Of a DNA stretch of 64,000 nucleotides, positions 8,575 to 15,937 are shown in pieces. Numbering within the stretch: position 1 is the stretch's first letter; every line of letters begins with the position of its first letter. Both the position numbers and the translations under genes were made by a program. This stretch comes from Polaribacter irgensii 23-P (lineage in GTDB: Bacteria > Bacteroidota > Bacteroidia > Flavobacteriales > Flavobacteriaceae), in assembly GCF_000153225.1 (NCBI RefSeq), contig NZ_CH724148.1, positions 376,640 through 440,639 of the forward strand, read 5' to 3'. Below the pieces are notes generated by a model. The model was not told the DNA's origin. It was given only the letters and a program-made list of their open reading frames with translations, and ran no database searches.

Positions 8575-9654
8575 TTACCCTTTCTTCGCACCGTGTCCTA
8601 CAACATCTAATATGTATTGTTTATTCTGACAGTATTGCGCCAACTCGCTTTCAATAAAACGGTTGATTTTTTCTTTTTCGTTGAACGGATATAAAATATG
8701 CACATTAGCACCGGCGTCTAAAGTAAAACAAATATTACTGTTTTCCGCCACTCTAAATTCCCAAATTTTTTGAATAATTTCTAAGGTATTTGGTTTCATT
8801 AAAATAAAATAAGGAGTGCTAGTCAACATCATTGCATGCAAGGCTAACGCTTCACTTTCCACCAAATTTACAAATGCTTTAAGCGCTCCTTTTTGAAGAA
8901 TTTCTGACATTTTAGACACGTTCTCATTGGCCTGCACAAATCTGTTTTCTGCATATGGATGGTCGTGCATTAAGTTGTGCCCAAGCGTACTAGATACTTG
9001 TTTTTCTCCTTTGTCTACTAATAGAATTGCATCTTGATAATTTTCAAAGACGGCATGCACCTTATACGGAAATTGAATACCAAACACATCTGAGCTTCCC
9101 ACGATCGCTGGATGTTCCCCCCAAACGACTAAAGGTCCTTCAATACTTCTACTTGCACTGCCAGAACCTAAGCGCGCTAAAAAAGAAGCTTTTTTAATAA
9201 TAAACGCAGCCGTTAAACTCGGATTTAATGCCTGCTCTAAGCTCATCAAACACATCGCAATGGCACTTAAACCACTCGCTGAAGAAGCAATTCCGCTCGA
9301 GTGCGGAAAAGAATTTGTTGAACTAATAATCATTTTGTAGTCAAGTACATACGGACAGTATATCTGGACTCTTTTAAAAAAATCCGCAATTTTTGGCTTG
9401 AACTCTTCCTTTTCTTTTCCCTCAAAAAAGAGGTCAAAATCCGCACAAGCCTTACTCTCTTGTTTTGAAAAACCAATGGTAGTGCGTGTGTGACAATTAT
9501 TTAAAGTAAAACTAATAGAAGCATTTTTAGGAAGTTGTGGATCACTTTTTCCCCAATATTTTACCAAGGCGATGTTACTCGGTGTCTGCCAAGTAAAACT
9601 CACTTTTTCTATTTTTTCTGAACGCGTTTTTGGAATAAATTGTGCTGTATTCAA
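8575..9654 (-). CDS. mvaD: Diphosphomevalonate decarboxylase
   Basis: ATP-dependent decarboxylation of mevalonate 5-diphosphate to isopentenyl diphosphate. Family hallmarks are NIALVKYWGKSDPQLPKN (about 27-44), SSGIASSASGLSA (about 119-131), RLGSGSASRSIEGP (161-174) and the catalytic-site aspartate in FTLDAGANVHILYP (about 310-323). The protein is 359 residues, slightly longer than average. It lies 111 bases upstream of mevalonate kinase on the same strand. A TATCTTTA box at 9671-9678 lies 17 bases before the start. Archaeal-type monophosphate decarboxylases are close relatives, so the exact substrate should be treated as inferred. Confidence 0.9.
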   Translation of the reverse strand: MNTAQFIPKTRSEKIEKVSFTWQTPSNIALVKYWGKSDPQLPKNASISFTLNNCHTRTTIGFSKQESKACADFDLFFEGKEKEEFKPKIADFFKRVQIYCPYVLDYKMIISSTNSFPHSSGIASSASGLSAIAMCLMSLEQALNPSLTAAFIIKKASFLARLGSGSASRSIEGPLVVWGEHPAIVGSSDVFGIQFPYKVHAVFENYQDAILLVDKGEKQVSSTLGHNLMHDHPYAENRFVQANENVSKMSEILQKGALKAFVNLVESEALALHAMMLTSTPYFILMKPNTLEIIQKIWEFRVAENSNICFTLDAGANVHILYPFNEKEKINRFIESELAQYCQNKQYILDVVGHGAKKG

Positions 9655-9670
9655 AGTCTAAAATTTGTGG

Positions 9671-9678
9671 TAAAGATA
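9671..9678 (-). promoter_or_regulatory. TATCTTTA promoter box for mvaD
   Basis: Seven of eight bases match the defined frame of TAnnTTTG on the minus strand, 17 bases before the mvaD ATG. The 280-base gap up to 9934 holds no gene and no TPP riboswitch-like pattern that I could see. Confidence 0.45.
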
Positions 9679-9938
9679 GCCCTATTTCTATTAAATTTAT
9701 GTCCCCTTTTGCAATCCATTTTTGTTGTTTGTTCTCATTAAATGAATTGTTTTCATCGCTGTTTTTGTTTCAAACAACCTAAATTATCGCGCATATACTA
9801 AGATAGATAAAGTACTTCTAAAAATAATTAATGAAATTGTGAGATTGTTACTGTGTTCAAAAGTATCTCAGAAACAAAAAAATAATAACTTATCACATGC
9901 ATTCGAAGCGTTTCCCTGTTACATTCATTTGAAATGGG

Positions 9939-9946
9939 TATTTTTG
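9939..9946 (+). promoter_or_regulatory. TATTTTTG promoter box for thiamine diphosphokinase
   Basis: Exact TAnnTTTG match ending 5 bases before the ATG at 9952. It overlaps the longer possible start at 9934, which argues against that start. Confidence 0.55.
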
Positions 9947-9951
9947 CGGTC

Positions 9952-10557
9952 ATGAAAAAGATGAAAGTTTTTTTAGTATTGAATGGTGAAAAACCAAATC
10001 AATTGCCTGATGTCTCTGATTACGAAGTTATCTGTGCCACAGATGGTGCGTATAAATATTTAAAAGAACAAGGAATTACCCCTCATTTTATTTCTGGTGA
10101 TTTTGATTCTTTAGACAACATCCCAGAAGGAATCGACATCATAGAAACACCAGATCAAAACTATACAGACTTTGATAAAATACTTCAAATTCTATTTGAT
10201 AAAGGACACAATACGGTAGACGTCTTTGGTGCTAGTGGAAAAGAACAGGATCATTTTTTAGGCAATCTCAATACGGCGATTCAGTGGAAAGACCGCTTAA
10301 AAATTACTTTTTATGACAACCACGGTCGTTACTTTTTAGCAGACAAAAAAACGATTATAAAAAAGTGTCTGCATAAAACAATTTCTTTAATTCCCTTTCC
10401 TGAAGTTGCTAAAATCAGTACGAAAGGGTTACAATATTCTTTAACTGACGAAGACTTAATGTTTGGAAAAAGAATTGGAACTAGAAATAAAGCAATAGAA
10501 AATCAAGTTGAAATCAGTTTTAAATCTGGTAATTTATTTATATTTATAAACCACTAA
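9952..10557 (+). CDS. Thiamine diphosphokinase
   Basis: Transfers pyrophosphate from ATP to thiamine to make thiamine diphosphate. Conserved blocks are ICATDGAYKYL (aspartate near 31), FISGDFDSL (near 47-55), the acidic-aromatic DQNYTDFDKIL near 70 and DVFGASGKEQDHFLGNL near 95. The C-terminal thiamine-binding domain includes SLIPF and GTRNKAIENQVEIS. The protein has 201 residues. I chose the ATG at 9952, because an upstream in-frame ATG at 9934 would sit inside the promoter box; the ATG at 9961 is also possible. A small conserved gene follows after 3 bases. Confidence 0.88.
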   Translation: MKKMKVFLVLNGEKPNQLPDVSDYEVICATDGAYKYLKEQGITPHFISGDFDSLDNIPEGIDIIETPDQNYTDFDKILQILFDKGHNTVDVFGASGKEQDHFLGNLNTAIQWKDRLKITFYDNHGRYFLADKKTIIKKCLHKTISLIPFPEVAKISTKGLQYSLTDEDLMFGKRIGTRNKAIENQVEISFKSGNLFIFINH

Positions 10558-10560
10558 GCA

Positions 10561-10797
10561 ATGAGTAGAAAAATAAAACTATTATGGGATTTTAGAGGCG
10601 AAGACGCAAAAGAAACAGCAAAACATCACACGATACATTTAAAAGAATTTGCTGCCTTAGAAGAACTTGCATTCCATGAAATTTCCGTTTTAGAAATTAA
10701 CCCTATGTTGTCTGCAGCATATATTATTGTTGATGAAGGGCTTCTGAACATTTTCAAGGATGCCTTAAAACCACATCGCGGAGAAATCGCCGAATAA
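10561..10797 (+). CDS. Small conserved protein, unknown function
   Basis: 78-residue soluble acidic protein that starts 3 bases after the thiamine diphosphokinase stop, so it is almost surely co-transcribed. It begins MSRKIKLLWDFRGEDAKETA and has two likely helices and a short strand region (LSAAYIIVDEG). No cysteine, signal or membrane segment is present. I know similar short proteins from Flavobacteriia only as conserved hypotheticals. No function can be given. Confidence 0.7.
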   Translation: MSRKIKLLWDFRGEDAKETAKHHTIHLKEFAALEELAFHEISVLEINPMLSAAYIIVDEGLLNIFKDALKPHRGEIAE

Positions 10798-11120
10798 AAA
10801 GAGGACGATTAAAAAAACACTTTTGCCCAATAGGCTTGCTTACGCCAACTCTTCTGAAGTGAGAATAGAAATATCTCGATAAGCGTTAAAACTTAGCGCA
10901 AATAAAAAGAGTCAATGCATTTTTTATCAAGTGCTGAAAAAAAAATTCTTCATTCTTTTAAATTGATGCACTTTTAGCAATTGCAAAAAAATTGGTTTTT
11001 ATAAACGCGCTATCTCAATAACAAGAGTCTCAATTTCACTGAAAAAAAAAGTGCTTACGCAAACGCGAGTAGTCTTGAAAATATATTGACGCCGGTTAAA
11101 GACGCTGAAACAAATAAAAA
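10798..11120. other. Intergenic gap without a recognisable gene
   Basis: 323 bases between convergent genes. The stretch is broken by stops in all frames apart from a 60-codon antisense frame with no convincing features. No terminator with a clear T-run, no RNA gene and no coding relic was recognised. Confidence 0.5.
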
Positions 11121-11894
11121 CTAGCTTAAAAATTCGCTGACCTCCGCATAAAATTGTTTTGGATTTTCTGCATGCAGCCAATGGCCTGCATTTTTAATCT
11201 CTATTACTTTTACATTGGTAAAATGGGACTCGATAATTGGTATTTCTTTTGCAGTAATATAAGCTGAGTTTTCTCCTTTTAAAAATAAAGTTGGCTTTTT
11301 AAAAAGAGTAAAAGCAGGCAATGCTGCTCCAACCTCTGAATTGCTATCCGTGAGGGCTTTTCGATTAAATCGGAAAGCCAGTTGTCCTTTTTCTTTCCAA
11401 TAGACATTTTTCAACAAAAACTGTCGCACACCAACTTCCGGAATAAAAACTGCTAATTTCTCATCTACCTTTCCTCTGGAGTTCTCTACAGCAAAGTCAA
11501 TAGAATTTAGGCCTGCTAAAATTGCGTTGTGGTGCGGCTCGTATTGTCGAGGAGCGATGTCTACTACAATCAGTTTGGAAACCAATTCAGGGTATGTAAC
11601 GGCAAATAACATGGCTGTTTTACCACCCATAGAATGTCCAATTAATAAAACTTTATCTAACTGATGGTGCTTTATATACGCATACAAATCAGCAGCTAAC
11701 GCGCTGTAATTGAATACCTCTTCATGAAAACTTCGTCCGTGATTTCTTTGGTCTATCAGATGTACTTCAAAATTTTCTGAAAATTGATTTCCCAAAGTTT
11801 TCCAATTATCAGACATTCCAAAATATCCGTGTAAAATTAATAATGGTGTCCCTTCACCTTTTATTGTAGCATGTAATATCGGGTGCTCTGCCAT
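11121..11894 (-). CDS. Alpha/beta hydrolase (YbfF-like esterase)
   Basis: 257-residue serine hydrolase of the alpha/beta fold. The oxyanion region is LILHGYFGMSDNW (19-31), the nucleophile is S88 in LIGHSMGGKTAM, and the catalytic histidine lies in NAGHWLHAENP near the C-terminus. An RNHGRSF block near 50-56 is typical of the YbfF/epoxide-hydrolase-like group. There is no signal peptide, so it is cytosolic. The natural substrate is unknown. It shares its strand with pdxJ upstream, with an 84-base gap. Confidence 0.88.
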   Translation of the reverse strand: MAEHPILHATIKGEGTPLLILHGYFGMSDNWKTLGNQFSENFEVHLIDQRNHGRSFHEEVFNYSALAADLYAYIKHHQLDKVLLIGHSMGGKTAMLFAVTYPELVSKLIVVDIAPRQYEPHHNAILAGLNSIDFAVENSRGKVDEKLAVFIPEVGVRQFLLKNVYWKEKGQLAFRFNRKALTDSNSEVGAALPAFTLFKKPTLFLKGENSAYITAKEIPIIESHFTNVKVIEIKNAGHWLHAENPKQFYAEVSEFLS

Positions 11895-11978
11895 TTGAAT
11901 GTATTTACTTTATTTTTCTAAAAATTGCTGCGAACAGCATTGGATTCACTCATTTTAAGGTGCGGCTACGTTGCAGAA

Positions 11979-12692
11979 TTACTGCAAACGATGTAAATAC
12001 ATATTTACCACATTCTCAATGCCCAAATACAAACTTTCTACAATGAGTGAATGCCCAATAGAGACCTCTGCTAAGTTGGGAATATTCTCTTTAAAAAATT
12101 GTATATTATCAAGACTTAAATCGTGTCCTGCATTGATCCCTAACCCTAAAGTATGAGCCAAAACAGCCGCTGTAGTATATGGTTTTATAGCCTCTTTGTT
12201 TCCAATATTAAACTGGGCAGCAAAATCTTCTGTATACAACTCTATTCTATCTGAACCTGTCTTCGCTGCTGCTTCGACCAACTTCAAATCCGTCCCTATA
12301 AAAATGGAAGTTCTGATTCCGTTCTGCTGAAACTCCTGCACTACTTCCTGCAAAAAAGACTGGTGTTTTATCGTATCCCAACCGGCGTTAGAAGTAAGAG
12401 CATCTATCGCATCTGGCACAAGTGTAACTTGCGTTGGTTTGGTCTCCAACACTAAATCTATAAACGATTGTATCGGGTTTCCTTCAATGTTAAATTCGGT
12501 TTTAACAACAGAAACTAAGTCTCTAGCATCTTGGTATTTTATGTGTCTTTCATCAGGTCTTGGATGTATGGTAATTCCCTGCCCTCCAAAACGCTCAATA
12601 TCTTCTGCAAACTTTAATAAATTTGGAACATTTCCGCCACGAGAATTTCGCAAAGTTGCTATTTTATTTATATTTACACTTAACTTTGTCAT
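11979..12692 (-). CDS. pdxJ: Pyridoxine 5'-phosphate synthase
   Basis: Condenses 1-deoxyxylulose 5-phosphate with 3-amino-2-oxopropyl phosphate in the DXP-dependent pathway to pyridoxal phosphate. The N-terminus [17 protein letters not shown] is the usual substrate-binding start (VNIDHVATLRxAR in E. coli). Other motifs are [12 protein letters not shown] (40-51), VTLVPD near 90 and [13 protein letters not shown] near 190. The length of 237 is typical. A TATCTTTG box at 12711-12718 lies 18 bases before the start. Confidence 0.96.
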   Translation of the reverse strand: MTKLSVNINKIATLRNSRGGNVPNLLKFAEDIERFGGQGITIHPRPDERHIKYQDARDLVSVVKTEFNIEGNPIQSFIDLVLETKPTQVTLVPDAIDALTSNAGWDTIKHQSFLQEVVQEFQQNGIRTSIFIGTDLKLVEAAAKTGSDRIELYTEDFAAQFNIGNKEAIKPYTTAAVLAHTLGLGINAGHDLSLDNIQFFKENIPNLAEVSIGHSLIVESLYLGIENVVNMYLHRLQ

Positions 12693-12710
12693 TGTCTATA
12701 TTTTGAGCAA

Positions 12711-12718
12711 CAAAGATA
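12711..12718 (-). promoter_or_regulatory. TATCTTTG promoter box for pdxJ
   Basis: Exact TAnnTTTG match on the minus strand, 18 bases before the pdxJ ATG, in the divergent gap to the CBS gene. Confidence 0.6.
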
Positions 12719-12753
12719 ATTGATTAAATCATTTTATCCTATATTAGTAAGAT

Positions 12754-13413
12754 ATGAATATCACAGATTACATCCAGAATGAAATACAACCATTGCGCTT
12801 AAACAACAGTGTAAAAAAGGCTAAAAATTTGTTTGACACGTTTTTAGTGACACACCTTGCAGTTGTTGAAAAAAAAGTGATGCTCGGATGTTTTTCACGA
12901 GATGATTTTGAAAGTATTGAAAACGATGCCTCCGAATTAGTGCAACATCGTCATCTATTGAATTCCTTTTTCACAGATGAAAAGACGTCAGCGGTAGCGC
13001 TTCTCAAAATTTTTTCAGAACACGACACCACCATTGTACCAGTATTGAACACAGCCAAAGAATATATCGGATATTACGAACTTTCAGACGTATTAGAAGC
13101 TTTTTGTACCCAACCCTTTTTGCTAGAAAAAAGTGAAACTTTGATTATAGAGAATTCAGAAAGTACCTGTTCTATGAGTGAAATAGCGCAAATTGTAGAA
13201 TCTAACAATGGCAAATTATTAGGGATGTTTATCTCTAAAAAAGAACAAGACCTCGTTCAGATTACGCTTAAAATTAGCGTGGAAGACCTCCAAGAAATTA
13301 TGCATACTTGCAGACGCTACAACTATACTATTATTTCCATGCATGAGAATGATTTGTATGAAGAAGATTTAAAAAGTAGAGCTGATTATCTACAAAAATA
13401 TCTTGAAATATAA
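12754..13413 (+). CDS. CBS-domain protein
   Basis: 219-residue cytosolic protein. Residues about 1-115 form a tandem CBS pair (ITDYIQNEIQPLRLNNSVKKA, then TSAVALLKIFSEHDTTIVPVLN and GYYELSDVLEAF), a module that usually senses adenine nucleotides. Residues about 120-190 (SMSEIAQIVESNNGKLLGM) resemble an ACT-like fold. It begins the cluster CBS - NAD kinase - DUF6089 - uppS - bamA and is 36 bases from the NAD kinase gene. A regulatory role toward its neighbours is plausible but is not shown by the sequence. Confidence 0.8.
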   Translation: MNITDYIQNEIQPLRLNNSVKKAKNLFDTFLVTHLAVVEKKVMLGCFSRDDFESIENDASELVQHRHLLNSFFTDEKTSAVALLKIFSEHDTTIVPVLNTAKEYIGYYELSDVLEAFCTQPFLLEKSETLIIENSESTCSMSEIAQIVESNNGKLLGMFISKKEQDLVQITLKISVEDLQEIMHTCRRYNYTIISMHENDLYEEDLKSRADYLQKYLEI

Positions 13414-13449
13414 AGATTTAATAAAAATAGTATTAACAAGAAATATGTA

Positions 13450-14361
13450 ATGGCCAGTAACTTAAAAAAAGTAGCAGTTTACGGACAATCCTATTCTATT
13501 TCAGCCGAGAAGGAAATTCAAATTCTTCTCAGTATTTTAGAAACCCACAATATCGATTGCTTTATTGAAGAGAAATTTAACAACCTATTAATTGAAGGTG
13601 CTATCTTGAAAAAAAAGTATCCTACATTTTCTCATTTTAATGATTTGAACACCACTTTTGATCTGATGTTTACATTGGGAGGTGACGGCACCATATTAAG
13701 AGCTGTTACTTATATTAGAGATCTTGGAATACCAATTGCAGGGATAAATACAGGACGATTAGGATTTTTGGCAACCATCAACAAGAATGCAATTCATGAA
13801 AGCGTTGCACTCATCTTGAAAGGCGACTACACGGTGCAAGAAAGAACACTTTTATCCGTAGAAACAACACCACAAGTAGCCGAATTTTCTGAACTCAACT
13901 TCGCCCTAAATGAGGTGACTATTTCAAGGAAAAACACCACCTCTATGATGGGTGTGAAAACAAATTTAAACGATGAGTATTTGACAAACTATTGGGCTGA
14001 CGGTTTAATTATAGCGACACCTACTGGTTCTACAGGCTACTCTCTAAGTTGCAACGGACCTGTAGTATCACCAGACTCAAAAAACTTAGTGATCACTCCA
14101 ATTGCACCACATAATTTAACAGCAAGATCAATGGTAATATCAGACGAAACATCAATACAGCTTGAAGTAGACTCAAGAGAAAAGGACTTTTTAATATCCC
14201 TAGATTCTAGAATGATATCTGTAGCCAAAAACACACAAGTTTTCGTAGCGAAAGCACCTTTTACTATTAAAAGTATCATTCCAAATAATCAGTCTTTTTT
14301 AGAAACGCTTCGAAGCAAATTATTGTGGGGCGAAGACACGAGAAATGAAACAAATCTTTAA
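13450..14361 (+). CDS. nadK: NAD kinase
   Basis: Phosphorylates NAD to NADP. The family signature LGGDGT is at residues 76-81, followed by GINTGRLGFLA near 100 and the NE/D block FALNEVTISR near 158. The substrate-binding TPTGSTGYSLSCNGPVVSP is near 195-213 and SLDSR is near 257. The length of 303 residues is normal. It stands between the CBS protein and the DUF6089 gene in an envelope-biogenesis cluster. Confidence 0.95.
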   Translation: MASNLKKVAVYGQSYSISAEKEIQILLSILETHNIDCFIEEKFNNLLIEGAILKKKYPTFSHFNDLNTTFDLMFTLGGDGTILRAVTYIRDLGIPIAGINTGRLGFLATINKNAIHESVALILKGDYTVQERTLLSVETTPQVAEFSELNFALNEVTISRKNTTSMMGVKTNLNDEYLTNYWADGLIIATPTGSTGYSLSCNGPVVSPDSKNLVITPIAPHNLTARSMVISDETSIQLEVDSREKDFLISLDSRMISVAKNTQVFVAKAPFTIKSIIPNNQSFLETLRSKLLWGEDTRNETNL

Positions 14362-14464
14362 GTCCTGAGGCAATAAAAAAGGAAAAAAATTGTTATTCAA
14401 AAAAGCCTAAATATTAACTTTACAAAGCAAATTGAAAACCCTATATTTACCACTATTTTTTAAA

Positions 14465-15175
14465 ATGAAAAGCTGGATTATATGTGTCTTATTTATAAGC
14501 TTCTCCCCTATTTTAATGAGTCAAATATATGAAATTGGCTTTTCTGTAGGGGGAACAAATTATGTGGGCGATATTGGCAGTACAAGATACATACAACCAA
14601 ATCAACTCGCGGGAAACGTGTTTTTTAAATACAATTACAATCCAAGAATAGCGTTTAAAGGAACCTATTCCTATTTGCCGATTAAAGGGGACGATGCAAC
14701 AGCAGATACTCCTTTTCGAATCAATAGAAATACACCTGCCATTTCATTTTCAAATACCATTCATGAGCTAGCATTGGGAATGGAATTTAATTTTTATGAA
14801 TATAACACTTCATCTCGCACCAAGAATTGGACGCCCTATCTTTTAATTGAATTGGCTGCTTTCAATTATGACGCTATTGAGAAAGAGGAAGATTTAAATA
14901 GAAATGGTCAGATAGATGCAGACGAATATCAATATGATCGAAAAACAAGGATAGCAATCCCGATAGGAGTTGGGTTTAAATCGATCTTATCTGGCCCAAT
15001 AGCATTTGCACTTGAGACCAAAATAAGATACACTTTTGAGGATGACCTCGACAAAGTGGCTGGGAACAATCGGGACTTAAAAATAGAGGGAAACAGCAAT
15101 GACTGGTATGTATTTACCGGTGTTTCATTAATTTACACTTTTGGCAGACCGTCTTGCTACGCAAGAAGAAACTAA
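14465..15175 (+). CDS. DUF6089-family outer-membrane beta-barrel protein
   Basis: 236-residue exported protein. A signal peptide (MKSWIICVLFISFSPILMSQ) is followed by alternating beta segments (VGGTNYVGDIG, FFKYNYNPRIAFKGTYSYLP) and an acidic EDLNRNGQIDADEYQ loop, which fits a small eight-stranded outer-membrane barrel. Homologues at this place between nadK and uppS are called DUF6089. I chose the ATG at 14465, because the longer frame begins with TTG at 14432 and would put a foreign leader before the signal peptide. The function is unknown; the context with bamA suggests an envelope role. Confidence 0.78.
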   Translation: MKSWIICVLFISFSPILMSQIYEIGFSVGGTNYVGDIGSTRYIQPNQLAGNVFFKYNYNPRIAFKGTYSYLPIKGDDATADTPFRINRNTPAISFSNTIHELALGMEFNFYEYNTSSRTKNWTPYLLIELAAFNYDAIEKEEDLNRNGQIDADEYQYDRKTRIAIPIGVGFKSILSGPIAFALETKIRYTFEDDLDKVAGNNRDLKIEGNSNDWYVFTGVSLIYTFGRPSCYARRN

Positions 15176-15186
15176 TTATAAAAAAC

Positions 15187-15930
15187 ATGGATAAAAGCTT
15201 ACGCATCGATTTACAAAAAGTACCAAAACATATTGCCATTATCATGGATGGTAATGGACGCTGGGCGAAAGGTAAAGGAATGAGCAGGGTATTTGGACAT
15301 CGGCATGCATTAACGGCCGTGAGAGAATCCGTTGAAACCGCAGCTCAAATTGGTGTTCAAGCAATTACATTATACGCTTTTTCAACTGAAAATTGGAAAA
15401 GACCCAAATTAGAAGTAGATGCGCTTATGCAGCTGCTTGTGAATTCCTTAAAGAAAGAGCTACCTACTTTTCAAAAGAATGAAGTACTCGTAAATGCCAT
15501 TGGCAATATCGATAACTTACCCTCAAAAGCACAAAAAGCGTTAAAAGAGGTTATTGCCCTAACGAAAGCAAATTCCAAAATTATTTTAACACTCGCATTG
15601 AGTTATGGTTCTAGAGAAGAAATTGTTAAGGCTATCCAAAACATATCCAAAAAAGTTGTTAAGAAAGAACTGTGCATAAAAGAAATTAACGAAAAAACTA
15701 TTAATAATCATTTATATACGTTTAATTTGCCCGATGTTGATTTAATGATCAGAACAAGCGGTGAACATCGCATCAGTAATTTCTTACTTTGGCAGATGGC
15801 ATACGCAGAATTATACTTTACGGATGTACTCTGGCCAGACTTTAGAAAAGAGCATTTTTACGATGCAATCATAGACTATCAGAATAGAGAACGAAGATTT
15901 GGAAAAACAAGCGAACAGATTACAGAATAA
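15187..15930 (+). CDS. uppS: Isoprenyl transferase (undecaprenyl diphosphate synthase)
   Basis: Extends farnesyl diphosphate with isopentenyl units to the C55 carrier lipid for peptidoglycan and polysaccharide synthesis. The catalytic motif HIAIIMDGNGRWAK carries D21. Other cis-prenyltransferase blocks are GHRHALTAVRES, TLYAFSTENWKRP, DLMIRTSGEHRISNFLLWQ and AYAELYFTDVLWPDF. The length of 247 is normal. The ATG at 15187 is preferred over an upstream TTG (15154) that overlaps the DUF6089 gene. It is tightly coupled to bamA 7 bases downstream and probably draws its substrate from the mevalonate route encoded nearby. Confidence 0.95.
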   Translation: MDKSLRIDLQKVPKHIAIIMDGNGRWAKGKGMSRVFGHRHALTAVRESVETAAQIGVQAITLYAFSTENWKRPKLEVDALMQLLVNSLKKELPTFQKNEVLVNAIGNIDNLPSKAQKALKEVIALTKANSKIILTLALSYGSREEIVKAIQNISKKVVKKELCIKEINEKTINNHLYTFNLPDVDLMIRTSGEHRISNFLLWQMAYAELYFTDVLWPDFRKEHFYDAIIDYQNRERRFGKTSEQITE

Positions 15931-15937
15931 ATTTTTT

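Noticed and set aside
9655..9938. Possible TPP riboswitch before thiamine diphosphokinase
   Set aside because: No CUGAGA-type core or paired arms found; the promoter box lies only 5 bases before the start codon.
14432..14464. TTG start extending the DUF6089 protein
   Set aside because: The ATG at 14465 gives a normal signal peptide; the extension would precede it.
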